DNA of 39,845 nt from Phycisphaeraceae bacterium. GTDB taxonomy: Bacteria; Planctomycetota; Phycisphaerae; Phycisphaerales; UBA1924. The notes beneath the pieces are model-generated. The model ran no database searches. It worked only from the letters and a program-made list of their open reading frames with translations, and was not told the origin of the DNA. Below are positions 9,413-18,335 of this stretch, piece after piece. The DNA lies in assembly GCA_019636495.1 (NCBI GenBank), contig JAHBXL010000024.1, positions 1 to 39,845 on the forward strand, given 5' to 3'. A program made the translations under genes and the position numbers. How positions within the stretch are numbered: the stretch's first letter is position 1; each line of letters begins with the position of its first letter.

Positions 9413-9880
9413 ATGCGCACCGCGCGACAGGAATCGGAACTCGCATCCGCGTACTGCGAAGCGCAGTACCGGGCCACCGTGGCCGGCGCACCGGTGGAGT
9501 TCACTTTCTCGCGTCGCGGCGGCGGCGCACTGGCCGCGAACCAACTGCCGCCCGGCGAATGGGCCATCATCGCCGCAGCGAACCCGTGGTCGCGACCACT
9601 GGATGATGCCCGGAACGCGGCGAGGACTCTTGCGCTGCGCGCGGAACTCGATGCGGCCCACGTCCGGTGGACCTGCGCGCGGAACAGCGCGCCCGATGGC
9701 GCGTGGGCCGAAGAGTCGCTCCTGGTCGAGGGCATCGGGCGCGATGGGGCGCTGGCGATCGGCCGCCGCTACGGGCAAGCCGCGGCGGTGTGGGGCGCCG
9801 GCATCAAGTGCGGGCTGCTGTGGACGCGAAGCGAACGATGGACGGTGCTGGGGGCGCAACTGCCGGGCGCCACCAGATGA
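9413..9880 (+). CDS. DUF3293-like protein
   Basis: A 155-residue soluble protein. The stretch AIIAAANPWSRPLDDARNAA, followed by a helix and then EESLLVEGIGRDGALAIGRRYGQAAAVWG, matches the pattern I know from DUF3293 proteins (a strand ending in NP.S, then a conserved EES.L..GI motif, then a GQ.A..W motif). No biochemical function is established for that family. I chose ATG 9413, which gives MRTARQESELASAYCEA. The open frame runs further upstream, but that part is antisense to the ABC exporter. The gene is divergent from the exporter with only 35 nt between the starts, so the two share a compact promoter region. It lies 39 nt before the symporter gene. Confidence 0.7.
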   Translation: MRTARQESELASAYCEAQYRATVAGAPVEFTFSRRGGGALAANQLPPGEWAIIAAANPWSRPLDDARNAARTLALRAELDAAHVRWTCARNSAPDGAWAEESLLVEGIGRDGALAIGRRYGQAAAVWGAGIKCGLLWTRSERWTVLGAQLPGATR

Positions 9881-9919
9881 GCCCGCGCCGGTATCGGCGC
9901 AAGCCGTTACACTGGGCCG

Positions 9920-11230
9920 ATGCGCATCCCGTTCCACATCAAGATCCTGCTGGCGATGGTGCTGGGCATCGTCGTTGGGTTGATCGTCAACCAGTCGATG
10001 CCGTGGCTGACGCGCGTGGGGGAGCAGGTTCCCGCGCTGGGATGGGTGTTCGGCTTTGTCGGCTCGGTGGTGGACGCCGCGGGCAAGGTCTTTGTCCGCG
10101 CGCTGCGGTTCATCGCCGTGCCGATCATCCTGTGCTCGCTGATCGCGGGCGCGGCGGCGATGTCGGACTTCGGCAAGTTGCGGCGGATCGCGCTGCGGAC
10201 AATCACGCTGTTCCTGCTGACAACGATGGTGGCGACCGTGATCGGCCTGACGCTGGCCAACACGGTGCGGCCGGGGAGGTTCGTCAGCCCCGAGGCGCGG
10301 GACGCGCTGCTGGCGCAGACCCAGACCGTCGCGCAGGAGCGCATCCGCGCTGCGGGCGGGGCACGGTCGATCGGCGAGACGCTCCTGGAAGCCGTGTCGA
10401 TGAACCCGTTCGATTCGCTGGCCCGCGGCGACATGCTGCAGGTCGTCGTCGGCGCGCTGGCGATCGGCATCGCCCTGGCCTGGCTGCCCAAGGACAAGAG
10501 CGGGCCGGTCGTCGCGTTCTTCGACGGGTTGAGCGCGGCGTTCCAGGCGATCGTGACGTTCATCATGCGCTATGCGCACTGGGCGGTCTTCGCGCTGCTG
10601 GCCCCGATCGTCGCGGCCGTGGGATGGGATGCGATCACTTCGCTGCTCGCGTATTCGCTGTGCGTCATCGGCGGCCTGTGCGTGATCCTGTTCATCGAGT
10701 ATCCGATCCTGATCCGGGCTCTGTCTCCCTACAGACTCGGCGAGTTGTTCCGCGCCATCGCGCCGGCGCAGGCGCTGGCCTTCAGCGCATCGAGTTCCGC
10801 CGCGACGCTGCCGGTCACGCTCAAGTGCGTCCAGACACTCGGTGTGCCGAAGGAATCGGCCTCGCTGGTGTGTTCACTCGGCACGACGATCAACATGGAT
10901 GGGACGGCGCTGATGCAGTCGATCGCGGCGGTGTTCATCGCACAGGTCTTTGGCGAGCATCTCACGATCGCCGAACAGGTCGCGATCGTCGTGACGGCGA
11001 CGCTCGCATCGATCGGCGCGCCCGGCATTCCCAGCGGCGGCATCGTGCTGCTGGTCGCCGTGTTGCAGGCGGCGCACATCCCAATCGAGGGCATCGGTCT
11101 TGTGCTGGCGGTCGATCGCCTGCTCGACATGGCCCGGACGGTCGTCAATGTCTCGGGCGATGCAATGACCGCGGCGATCGTGGGCGGGCGCGAGGGCGGG
11201 AGCGGCGGCTCGCAGAGCCCCGGGCCGTGA
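9920..11230 (+). CDS. Dicarboxylate/amino acid:cation symporter (DAACS, GltP/DctA-like)
   Basis: Inner-membrane secondary transporter coupling uptake of acidic amino acids or C4-dicarboxylates to Na+ or H+. The 436-residue length fits the family. The serine-rich reentrant loop appears as FSASSSAATLPVTLKC, and the transport-core motif as LGTTINMDGTAL, with Asn, Met, Asp, Gly and Thr all conserved in NMDGT. A third landmark, IGAPGIPSGGIVLL, is the second reentrant loop. The N-terminus MRIPFHIKILLAMVLGI is typical, so ATG 9920 is well supported. The C-terminal tail is Gly/Ser-rich. Glutamate or aspartate versus succinate or fumarate cannot be separated by eye. It follows the DUF3293 gene by 39 nt and converges with the GH31 gene. 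Confidence 0.9.
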   Translation: MRIPFHIKILLAMVLGIVVGLIVNQSMPWLTRVGEQVPALGWVFGFVGSVVDAAGKVFVRALRFIAVPIILCSLIAGAAAMSDFGKLRRIALRTITLFLLTTMVATVIGLTLANTVRPGRFVSPEARDALLAQTQTVAQERIRAAGGARSIGETLLEAVSMNPFDSLARGDMLQVVVGALAIGIALAWLPKDKSGPVVAFFDGLSAAFQAIVTFIMRYAHWAVFALLAPIVAAVGWDAITSLLAYSLCVIGGLCVILFIEYPILIRALSPYRLGELFRAIAPAQALAFSASSSAATLPVTLKCVQTLGVPKESASLVCSLGTTINMDGTALMQSIAAVFIAQVFGEHLTIAEQVAIVVTATLASIGAPGIPSGGIVLLVAVLQAAHIPIEGIGLVLAVDRLLDMARTVVNVSGDAMTAAIVGGREGGSGGSQSPGP

Positions 11231-11244
11231 GCGGGCGGATTGCC

Positions 11245-14200
11245 TCAGACGAACGGGTGCGCCGACGACTCGTCCGGACATTCGCAGACGACCGCGGCCT
11301 CGCCCTCCAGTGTCGCCACAAAGCCCCATCCGCCGCCGCCGTCGCTGGTCTTGATGAGCAGCAGGCACTCGCCCTCGGGCAGGGCAACCTCCGCTCCGCC
11401 CGCCGCGGCAGAGGGGGTGTCGAACCCGTCCTGTGTGAAGACCTTCTCGCCGTTGAGCCATGCTTCGACTTTGTCGCCGCAATCCAGTCGAAGGAACGTG
11501 CGCTGGGCCCGCGGCGAGACGATCCGCGTCGCGGCGTAGGCCATGCCTCGCGAACCCGTGAATGTCGCTCGGAGATCAACCGGCCAGCGCTCGCCGCCCT
11601 GCACTCGGACCCACGGCGCGTGCGCATCGAGCAGCGCGCCGAAGCGAGCGCCGGCGCCGGCCGCGGCGTGCTCGGGGGCTGCCCGCTGCTCGTGGATCGG
11701 CTCGCGCCAATCCCATGCGAACGGCCCCGCCGCGACGAACTCGGTGATCGGCCGTGCCCGCGACTCGCCCACGCATTCGAGCACGCGCCGAGTACCGGCG
11801 ATGTCGAACGTGGCTCGCGCGAGGCGAGAAGCCCGCAAGCCAACGGGCGGCTCGGCGAGCGGTTCGCGCGGCAGAGCGACCGGTGAGGCCTCGCGCAGCC
11901 CCGGGCGTACCTGCTCGACAAGCAGCCCGTGTTCATTCGCGGCCATGCCGGCGCTCGATGGCGCGCCGAGACGGTCGATGACTTCGATGCGCGCGCCGGG
12001 CGCATCGATCGCGCCGAACGGATCGCAGAGCCGGACCGAGTCGGCCCTGCCGACACCCGCGGGCGCAGCGCTCTCGGCCCAGAGGCCGATCCCGTGTGCC
12101 GCGGCGAGAGCGATGGAGCGCAGGCGTTGGCCGCTCTCACCGGACTGTTCGACCCATGCGGCGCGGCGGGCCCGTGCAGCGCCATCGCGCGCTGCCTGCT
12201 CGCGATCGTCCCACGGTCGAACGACGGACTCGATCACGGTCTTCTGATCGCAGCGCGCGTGATCAAGCCGGACTGTCCATGTTCCCTCCGCGTCATTGTG
12301 CGCGGAGTGCGCGGGAACCCCGTTGACACGGACCTCCTCGATGCCCGCGGCGGCAAGCACGAGCGTGACCGCGCGAGATTCGACCGCGCCGTCGAATCCG
12401 CGCCCCTCCGGCGGGCCGATGGTCAGGGTGAGGGTCATGTGGCGGTCGCCCGATCCGTCCCACTGGGCGGTCACTGGCGTGCGGAGGAACTCGCCGCGGC
12501 GGTAGTTGGTGGTCCGGCCATCGTCCTCGTGAAGGGTGCGCGTGTGCTTCGTTCCCGGCACGCCGGGCCAGAGTCGGACGACCAGTTCGCGAACGGGGTC
12601 GGTCGCGGGTCTGTGTGTGAACTCGCGCGTGATGATCGGCACGCCCGCCGGGACGAACAGCGGCACTTCGTCGATCGCCGCAGCGACCATGGCCTCGGCC
12701 CCCGGGGCGTAGCGCTCATGGGTGAACCAGTTGTACCAGGCATCGACGGACTCATCGCCGCTCGCCGCGGCGAGCACGCGCGGGAACCACAGCCGCGCTG
12801 GGGCGACCCGGTGCGGCCCGATGCCGGCGCAGGTCACGGGCGCAATGAGCAGGTCGGATCCGAGCGAGTACTGCGCATGAGCGCGGTGGGCACGTTCGTC
12901 GCGCGGGTGGGCCAGCCACGCGGGTCGAAGAAGCGGCAGGGCGTGCGACTCACACTCGTGGGCCGCGCCGTCGATCAGTGGCATGAGCGTTGCTCGCAAG
13001 GCGAACGCCGCGCGCATCGCGGAGCAGAACGCCTCGGCGTGGGTCCAGGGTCGGCGGTCCAGCGCGGCGGTGCGGGCCGAGTGCAACCGAAGAGCGGCCG
13101 AGAGCGCGCCAAACCAGACCCATCGGGCGGCACACTCCTCGTTCCGCGGCCCGAAGTGCCCGCCAATGTCGTGCGACCAGAAGAAGCACCCGGCATTGCC
13201 CGCGGCGACCGTAAACGGAACCTGAAAGGCGAGCATCTCCCAGCCGGTGTGTGCATCGCCGGAGAAGTGAATCGGGCGGCGATGGTCGCCGTTGTCGAGC
13301 CCGGCCCAGCGCGAGAATGACAGACCGCGAAGCCCGCTTCGTGCCGTGTGCTCGTGGAAGAGGTGATTCAGCCAGGCGAGGTTCGTCAGGCCGGGAATGG
13401 AGGGGACGTGCCGGTCCTGTTGCCAATCCACCCACCAGAAGTCGACTCCGCCGCATTGGCCATTCGCGCCGGCAAGTTCCGACGTGTCGGCCCGCGCGCA
13501 CGATTCGAGCGGGCCGAGGACCTGCGAGAACAACGCGTTCATGTACGGCCGGTTCCCCGCGTCGAAGGCGATTCGCTCCCCGGTGTGCGGGCCTGCACCC
13601 TGGGCCCGCATGAACGCCTCGTAGCGATCCTCGCGCGGCCCGACGCCGTCGGCCGGGTGCAGGTTGAGCGTGACGGCAAGACCCTGGGCGTGCAGCCACA
13701 CGACGAGTTCCTCCGCATCGGGCAGGAGCGAGCGGTTCCACGACCAGCCGGTCCACTCGCCGCGAGCGGAGGCCGAGTGCCAGTCCATGTCGAGCACCAT
13801 CACATCGAGCGGGAACTCGTGCGTGTGATAGTCGGCGACAAGGCCGCGGTACTCGGCGGAGGAATGCGGCCAGTAGCGCGAGTACCACGAGCCCAGCGCG
13901 CAGCGGCGCGGCACAGGAACAGGGCCGAAGACGCTCGCCATGGCCCGCAGCGCGGCGCGATAGTCGCGACCGAACGCGAAGAGGTACCAGTCGGTGTTGC
14001 CATCGGGAACGCCGCGCCACGCGCGGGCCGCAGCCCAGTTGTCGACCAGCAGCGCGCCGCGCGAGTCGTCGACCAGCGCCCAGCCGCTGCGCGACAGCAT
14101 GCCGCGGCCGATCGGCACGGGGCCGCGGAGGCCGTCCAGCGTTTCGAGCGTCCCGCCGAGGTTGGCATCGTCCGCATCGCCGGGGTGCCAGAAGGCTCGC

Positions 14201-14478
14201 GAGGCTTGTCCATCGGCGCCGCCCGCGAACAACACTTGCGCGGCGAGATTCGCAGGATGAAACGGCCGACCGTCGGGCCGGAAGTCCACTCGTGCCCGCG
14301 GCGTCGAGATCGTGACGGGCGCAGCGCCGCGCACCGCATCGGCGATGAACATGCGCTTCGGGCGCGGACGAGAAGGGGCGAGCAACGACGGCTCATCGAC
14401 GAAACGCCCGGTCGGTGACCATTCGATGCGCACGCACTCGTCGCAGAGGACCGTGAACCGGGCCACGGGGGAACTCAC
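11245..14478 (-). CDS. Glycoside hydrolase family 31 enzyme with a C-terminal jelly-roll-like region
   Basis: A 1077-residue alpha-glycosidase candidate. The GH31 barrel shows FPLDVMVLDMDWH, the nucleophile strand FWWVDWQQD (Asp351), the acid/base region FSGDAHTGWE (Asp408), and WSHDIGGHFGPRNEE followed by ARWVWFGALSAALRLH. The nucleophile context WVDWQQ differs from the more familiar KxDxGE, so the substrate (glucoside, xyloside or galactoside) is open. After the barrel come the GH31 beta-sandwich with VPLFVPAGVPII and, at about residues 920-1070, a jelly-roll-like domain with VEAWLNGEKVF and LPEGECLLLIKTSDGGGGWGF. No signal peptide is visible, so it may be cytoplasmic. The start is GTG 14478, overlapping the SRAP stop by 4 nt, so the two are co-translated. 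Confidence 0.88.
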   Translation of the reverse strand: MSSPVARFTVLCDECVRIEWSPTGRFVDEPSLLAPSRPRPKRMFIADAVRGAAPVTISTPRARVDFRPDGRPFHPANLAAQVLFAGGADGQASRAFWHPGDADDANLGGTLETLDGLRGPVPIGRGMLSRSGWALVDDSRGALLVDNWAAARAWRGVPDGNTDWYLFAFGRDYRAALRAMASVFGPVPVPRRCALGSWYSRYWPHSSAEYRGLVADYHTHEFPLDVMVLDMDWHSASARGEWTGWSWNRSLLPDAEELVVWLHAQGLAVTLNLHPADGVGPREDRYEAFMRAQGAGPHTGERIAFDAGNRPYMNALFSQVLGPLESCARADTSELAGANGQCGGVDFWWVDWQQDRHVPSIPGLTNLAWLNHLFHEHTARSGLRGLSFSRWAGLDNGDHRRPIHFSGDAHTGWEMLAFQVPFTVAAGNAGCFFWSHDIGGHFGPRNEECAARWVWFGALSAALRLHSARTAALDRRPWTHAEAFCSAMRAAFALRATLMPLIDGAAHECESHALPLLRPAWLAHPRDERAHRAHAQYSLGSDLLIAPVTCAGIGPHRVAPARLWFPRVLAAASGDESVDAWYNWFTHERYAPGAEAMVAAAIDEVPLFVPAGVPIITREFTHRPATDPVRELVVRLWPGVPGTKHTRTLHEDDGRTTNYRRGEFLRTPVTAQWDGSGDRHMTLTLTIGPPEGRGFDGAVESRAVTLVLAAAGIEEVRVNGVPAHSAHNDAEGTWTVRLDHARCDQKTVIESVVRPWDDREQAARDGAARARRAAWVEQSGESGQRLRSIALAAAHGIGLWAESAAPAGVGRADSVRLCDPFGAIDAPGARIEVIDRLGAPSSAGMAANEHGLLVEQVRPGLREASPVALPREPLAEPPVGLRASRLARATFDIAGTRRVLECVGESRARPITEFVAAGPFAWDWREPIHEQRAAPEHAAAGAGARFGALLDAHAPWVRVQGGERWPVDLRATFTGSRGMAYAATRIVSPRAQRTFLRLDCGDKVEAWLNGEKVFTQDGFDTPSAAAGGAEVALPEGECLLLIKTSDGGGGWGFVATLEGEAAVVCECPDESSAHPFV

Positions 14479-15281
14479 GCACCGCCCCCATCACCGCCAA
14501 AGAGCGACCCTGAACCGGCATCGCGACCGGACCTGGCGCGTTTCAGGGGCACGCTCGCGGTTGGGGCCGGATCGGCTTCCGGCGGCGCAATACACGCGGC
14601 ATCATCGTTCCGCGGTGAGTTGACCCGGCGCGAAACAGGCCGCATCTCCAGGTCGCCATCGGGGCCATCGGCGAGCGGACGCAGCAGCGCCTTGGCCGCG
14701 GCCGGTTCGGTCGCGAGGTCGAGCCAAGCGTCCCAGTCTCGGCGCGGCAAGATGGCGGGCATCCGGTCGTGCAGCGATGAAAGGAACGGGTTTGGCGGCG
14801 TTGTCAGGATCACGCAGGTTTCCAGCGGATCTCCCCCATCCGGCGGCGTCCATCGCTCCCAGAGACCGGCCATCGCAAACAACCCCGACCGCGATGTGAC
14901 AAGATACGGACGCTTGCCCTTCCCGCCTTCTGGGGCGACTTTCCATTCGTAGAAGCCGTCGGCGGGGATCAGGCACCTGCGATGCTTGAATGCCTCGCGA
15001 AACATCGGCTTGGTATCAACAGTCTCGCTGCGCGCATTGATGGGCGGGGGCGGACCATCGCCCGCACCGCCAGTCTTGGACCAGAAGGGAACAAAGCCCC
15101 AACGAACGACGGCCAGTTCGTTGCCCCTGCCCTGTGCAACGGAGCGGACGATCGCCACCTGCTGCGAAGGCGCGATGTTGTACCTCGGCGGGAAGAGGGG
15201 CAGGTCACCCGGCGCGGCGGCGATGCGCAGCACCGATGCCACGGCGTCGAACGGCGTTGACAATACGTAGCGACCGCACAT
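14475..15281 (-). CDS. SOS response-associated peptidase (SRAP, YedK/HMCES family)
   Basis: Protein that crosslinks to abasic sites in single-stranded DNA through its N-terminal cysteine and so protects stalled forks. All key residues are visible: Cys2 exposed after Met removal (MCGRYVLS), Asn in PPINARSET, Glu in DGFYEWK, and His in LHDRMPAIL. RYNIAPSQ and the WGFVPFW motif also match the family. Starting at the ATG at 15281 puts Cys at position 2, which is required for activity and fixes the start. The 268-residue length is slightly long because of a polar C-terminal tail rich in Gly, Ala and Arg. Its TGA overlaps the GH31 GTG (GTGA, minus strand). I saw no clear LexA box in the 129-nt divergent region shared with the kinase. 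Confidence 0.92.
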   Translation of the reverse strand: MCGRYVLSTPFDAVASVLRIAAAPGDLPLFPPRYNIAPSQQVAIVRSVAQGRGNELAVVRWGFVPFWSKTGGAGDGPPPPINARSETVDTKPMFREAFKHRRCLIPADGFYEWKVAPEGGKGKRPYLVTSRSGLFAMAGLWERWTPPDGGDPLETCVILTTPPNPFLSSLHDRMPAILPRRDWDAWLDLATEPAAAKALLRPLADGPDGDLEMRPVSRRVNSPRNDDAACIAPPEADPAPTASVPLKRARSGRDAGSGSLFGGDGGGA

Positions 15282-15410
15282 CGTTCGGATGGTATGAGTC
15301 GCATGCAAGCGGCGCGACGGCGAGCGGAAACAACCAAGGACAAATCCCGCGGCGGCACGGCGAGGCCGCGCTGGTCCCTCCGTACACTGTGACCGGGTGC
15401 GGTCTTCACC

Positions 15411-17060
15411 ATGAGCGCCGACGACACCATCTCCCTGACACGCACGACCGACCTGGCCTTCGGCGAGCCGGGGCAGATGGTGACCGTGCCGCGACAGGTC
15501 GGTTCGGTTCGCCTTGAGCGGCAGATCGGCCAGGGCGCGATGGGCGTCGTGTGGCTGGGCACCGACGAGTTGCTGCGGCGACGGGTGGCGGTGAAGTTCC
15601 TGCTCACCGCCGTGCAGGGGCCGGACGACCCACGGCTCGCGGCGTTTCTTGAGGGCGCGCGGGCCGCCGCGGCGGTGCGACACGGAAATCTGACAAACAT
15701 CCTGCACGCCGCTGCCGTTGAGAACGTGCCGTACCTCGTGATGGAGTACGTGGACGGTCCCTCGTTGAGCGCGGTGCTGCGCGGCACGGGCCCGCTGACG
15801 CCGCCGGAACTTTTGACGGTGATGACCGATGTGTGCGGCGCGGTCAACCACCTGCACGACCAGCAGCGCGTGCACCGGGATATCAAGCCGTCGAACATCC
15901 TTCTGGACCAGAAGGGCCACGCCTTCGTGACCGACTTCGGCCTGTCGAGGGAACTCTCAGCGCGCCCGGGCGCGCTGCGCGAGGGGGGTGCGCCAATTGC
16001 CGGAACGCCCGCGTACATGGCGCCGGAGATGTTCGAAGGACAGATTTCGGGGCGATCGGATGTCTACGCCCTGGGCGTGACAGCCTGGGAACTGCTCACC
16101 GGCAAGACGCCGTTCGGGGGCACGCTGGAGGAAGTCCGGCGGGCGCATGCCGAGTCTCCACCGCCAGCCGAAGCGCTGCGGGAGCGCGATGTGCCCGGAC
16201 CGCTGGCGGACACGGTGGAGCGGGCCATCCACAAAGCCGCTGTCTTCCGGCACAAATCACCGGCGCACTTCCTTGCCGCAATCGAGTCGGCCTGCGGCGG
16301 CGCGGGGGCTGTCGATCGCGGACGGCAGTTGCTCTGGGACCGGATCATCCGGCACGCCGCGGGCGGGAGCAATGCGTCGCCGGCCGCGCCGGCATCGGAT
16401 GCGCCATCGGGCCCGCCGCCCATGACGCCGGGCCAGACCTACTACGACCGGCTGCGGACGATCGCCGAGCAGAAGCGAAGAGAAGACGATGTGCAGGACG
16501 CCGCACGGCCGTCGACGAAATCCAATCCGCCGCCGATCGCGCCCGTGCAGTCGGCGTTTGAGACGATCGATACCGGGGCGCCGGTCTGGCCGGCGGTGGT
16601 CGGCTTCGGCATGGTGGGCATGGGCGCGCTGCACGCCATGGCGGGCCCGCTCGTGCTGTTCGGAGCGCTCGCCGCGCCATCGCTGGGCTGGTTCGATTGG
16701 ACGACGTCGCGTCCGGAAAGCGCGGGATTGTGGATAACTTTTGGAATCGCCGCATCGGCGCTGAGCGCAGCGCTCGGTGTCGCGCTCCTGATCGCCGGCA
16801 TCGGGGTGTGTACACAGAAGCGCCGCGCGGTTCGGTCGGCGCGCATCTGGGCAGGGGTGAAGATCGGGTTTGCGCTCGCGTGCGCCGTGCTCGTCTATGC
16901 CGCCGCGCGATCAGGGCAAACAACCATTGCCCGCACCGAGCCGGACACTGTGCTCGTGCTCGCCATCGCGCTGTTGTGGGACCTTGCGCTGCCCGCGGCG
17001 ATCATCGCAGGCTTCGCGGCACCATCGGTTCGGCGCGCCGTCGAAGCATGGTCGAAGTGA
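15411..17060 (+). CDS. Membrane-anchored Ser/Thr protein kinase (Hanks type)
   Basis: A 549-residue kinase. Catalytic landmarks are complete: Gly-rich loop IGQGAMGVVWLG, Lys in RRVAVKFLL, catalytic loop HRDIKPSNILLD, DFG in VTDFGLSRE, and the APE segment GTPAYMAPEMFEG. The kinase domain covers about residues 25-300, followed by a Pro/Ala-rich linker with a short polar helix. Residues about 385-545 contain four hydrophobic segments, so the kinase is held on the cytoplasmic face without an obvious extracellular sensor. The N-terminal 25 residues are Thr-rich and could be an autophosphorylation site. The start is ATG 15411, divergent from the SRAP gene. It is convergent with dapB across 135 nt that contain a CGCGGA/TCCGCG hairpin without a T tract. 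Confidence 0.92.
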   Translation: MSADDTISLTRTTDLAFGEPGQMVTVPRQVGSVRLERQIGQGAMGVVWLGTDELLRRRVAVKFLLTAVQGPDDPRLAAFLEGARAAAAVRHGNLTNILHAAAVENVPYLVMEYVDGPSLSAVLRGTGPLTPPELLTVMTDVCGAVNHLHDQQRVHRDIKPSNILLDQKGHAFVTDFGLSRELSARPGALREGGAPIAGTPAYMAPEMFEGQISGRSDVYALGVTAWELLTGKTPFGGTLEEVRRAHAESPPPAEALRERDVPGPLADTVERAIHKAAVFRHKSPAHFLAAIESACGGAGAVDRGRQLLWDRIIRHAAGGSNASPAAPASDAPSGPPPMTPGQTYYDRLRTIAEQKRREDDVQDAARPSTKSNPPPIAPVQSAFETIDTGAPVWPAVVGFGMVGMGALHAMAGPLVLFGALAAPSLGWFDWTTSRPESAGLWITFGIAASALSAALGVALLIAGIGVCTQKRRAVRSARIWAGVKIGFALACAVLVYAAARSGQTTIARTEPDTVLVLAIALLWDLALPAAIIAGFAAPSVRRAVEAWSK

Positions 17061-17195
17061 CTTTCGCGGATTGTCCGCGTGCGCGAACCTGCGGCGAACT
17101 TCCGCGATCTCGGCGCGATCTTGCTGCATCGAGAATGCCGCAACGATCACGGAAGTTGCGCGAACAGGCGGGTATCTTGTGCGATCAACACGCGA

Positions 17196-17948
17196 TCAGG
17201 CGGACATCCCGAGCGCGTCTTCGATGCTGTACATGCCCGCGGGCTTGCCATCGAGCCATTTCGCCGCGTGAATCGCGCCAATCGCGAACAAATCGCGCGT
17301 TGTCGCGCGGTGCGTGATCTCGATGTACTCGCCCGGACCGGCGAACCGCACGGTGTGTTCCCCGATCACATCGCCACCTCGGATCGCAACGACCTGGTCA
17401 TCGCGCAGCGCGTGTCCGGCGCTGCGCACGGCCGCGGCCAGGCGCAGCGCGGTGCCCGATGGCGCATCCTTCTTCCGGCTGTGGTGCGCCTCGACGATGG
17501 AGCACTCAAAGGCTGGTCCGAGAGCGCGGGCGGCATCGCGCGCGAGTTTTGAGACGACCGCGACGCCCAGAGAGGTGTTCGGCGCGACGACGACGGCGAC
17601 CTCCCTCGCCGCGACGCGGAGGCGCTCGCGTGTCGATTCGGAGAGTCCGGTGGTTCCGACGAGCAGTGCGGCGCCGATTCTGACCGCCAGATCGGCGGCG
17701 GCGCGGGCGCCGTCGTCGGAGGAAAAGTCGACGACGACACGCGCCGAAACGCCCGTTTCACCGAGGTTTTTTGCGGTTTTGATCATCACTCCCGGCGCAC
17801 CGCTCTCGCCGCCGATGCGCGGCGAGTCGGGCGCATCCGCCGCGCCGGCGATGCGCACCGAAGGGTCGAGCAGCGACAGTGCGATGATGCGCGCGCCCAT
17901 GCGGCCGGTCGCGCCGTGGACGATGACGGGTGTGGATGAATCGCTCAT
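17196..17948 (-). CDS. dapB: 4-hydroxy-tetrahydrodipicolinate reductase DapB
   Basis: Cytoplasmic NAD(P)H-dependent reductase in the diaminopimelate/lysine pathway, feeding peptidoglycan and protein synthesis. The nucleotide-binding loop is GATGRMG near the N-terminus. The catalytic and substrate signature is AHHSRKKDAPSGTAL, with His-His, Lys and the GT of DAPSGT all present. At 250 residues the length fits the family. I chose the ATG at 17948 because AGGAGAT lies about 9 nt upstream and the protein then starts MSDSSTPVIVHGATGRMG; the longer open frame adds 17 residues without family support. It is a single gene, divergent from the 25-residue basic peptide gene and convergent with the kinase. 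Confidence 0.95.
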   Translation of the reverse strand: MSDSSTPVIVHGATGRMGARIIALSLLDPSVRIAGAADAPDSPRIGGESGAPGVMIKTAKNLGETGVSARVVVDFSSDDGARAAADLAVRIGAALLVGTTGLSESTRERLRVAAREVAVVVAPNTSLGVAVVSKLARDAARALGPAFECSIVEAHHSRKKDAPSGTALRLAAAVRSAGHALRDDQVVAIRGGDVIGEHTVRFAGPGEYIEITHRATTRDLFAIGAIHAAKWLDGKPAGMYSIEDALGMSA

Positions 17949-17993
17949 CGACTTGCAATCTCCTGGAGAGGCAGTGTATGGTGCGCAACGTTT

Positions 17994-18037
17994 GCTCAAG
18001 CATTGTGCTTGAGCGCTCCGATAGAGGCTGTGCCTCT
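17994..18037 (+). promoter_or_regulatory. Two tandem perfect hairpins in the dapB/basic-peptide divergent region
   Basis: Two inverted repeats lie close together. GCTCAAGC (17994-18001) and GCTTGAGC (18007-18014) are separated by ATTGT. AGAGGC (18023-18028) and GCCTCT (18032-18037) are separated by TGT. They fall 82-125 nt upstream of the basic-peptide ATG and 46-89 nt from the dapB start. They could be a structured 5' leader of the small gene or protein-binding palindromes between divergent promoters. I could not place convincing -35/-10 boxes, so the role is open. Confidence 0.5.
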
Positions 18038-18118
18038 GTCAAGCGGCGAACGACAGCAAGTGGTGCTTCAGAGCCGCTCTCATTCCAAATGCTCCGTTGG
18101 GAGTTCGAGGAGAACATC

Positions 18119-18196
18119 ATGGCCAAGAAGGCAAAGAAAGCAGCGAAGAAGTCCGCCAAGAAGTCCAAGAAGGCCTCCAAGAAGGCTCGCCGCTAA
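18119..18196 (+). CDS. 25-residue Lys/Ala-rich basic peptide, histone-tail-like
   Basis: A very short ORF from ATG 18119 to TAA 18196. The product has 12 Lys, 2 Arg, 7 Ala and 3 Ser after Met, with Lys-Lys pairs spaced by Ala or Ser (start MAKKAKKAAKKSAKK, end KKARR). It has no acidic or aromatic residues. Three things argue that it is real: a strong ribosome binding site GAGGAGA 6 nt before the ATG, a hairpin-rich leader, and a terminator-like hairpin downstream. The composition resembles the Lys/Ala-rich tails of histone H1-like and Hc1-like bacterial proteins, so binding to DNA, RNA or another polyanion is plausible. Function is not shown by the sequence. An in-frame extension to 17930 exists but includes the dapB start region and looks non-coding. 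It is too short for most automatic annotation. Confidence 0.7.
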   Translation: MAKKAKKAAKKSAKKSKKASKKARR

Positions 18197-18335
18197 GCGC
18201 TGAGCGAGTCTCGAAGTCAGTCTTCCTCTACAGATCTACAAGCCTTTCGTATCCCGCCGCGAAAGCGGCGCTCTGAAGCACGGATCGGGGTTCCTGGGCG
18301 GTGTAGCCCGAACCCTGCTCGAAGCACCACTCGAA

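Noticed and set aside
7368..9983. An 871-codon + strand open frame over the ABC exporter
   Set aside because: Antisense to a complete ABC exporter; charge-rich shadow composition. Only its neighbouring frame holds a real gene (9413-9880).
15282..15410. A LexA-type operator before the SRAP gene
   Set aside because: No CTGT-N8-ACAG or GAAC-type palindrome could be found in the 129-nt region.
17061..17195. CGCGGA-TTG-TCCGCG hairpin between the kinase and dapB genes as a terminator
   Set aside because: Neither strand shows a T run after the stem.
17994..18118. Lysine riboswitch upstream of the basic-peptide gene or dapB
   Set aside because: The region is too short and lacks the conserved core and multi-helix layout; only two simple hairpins are present.
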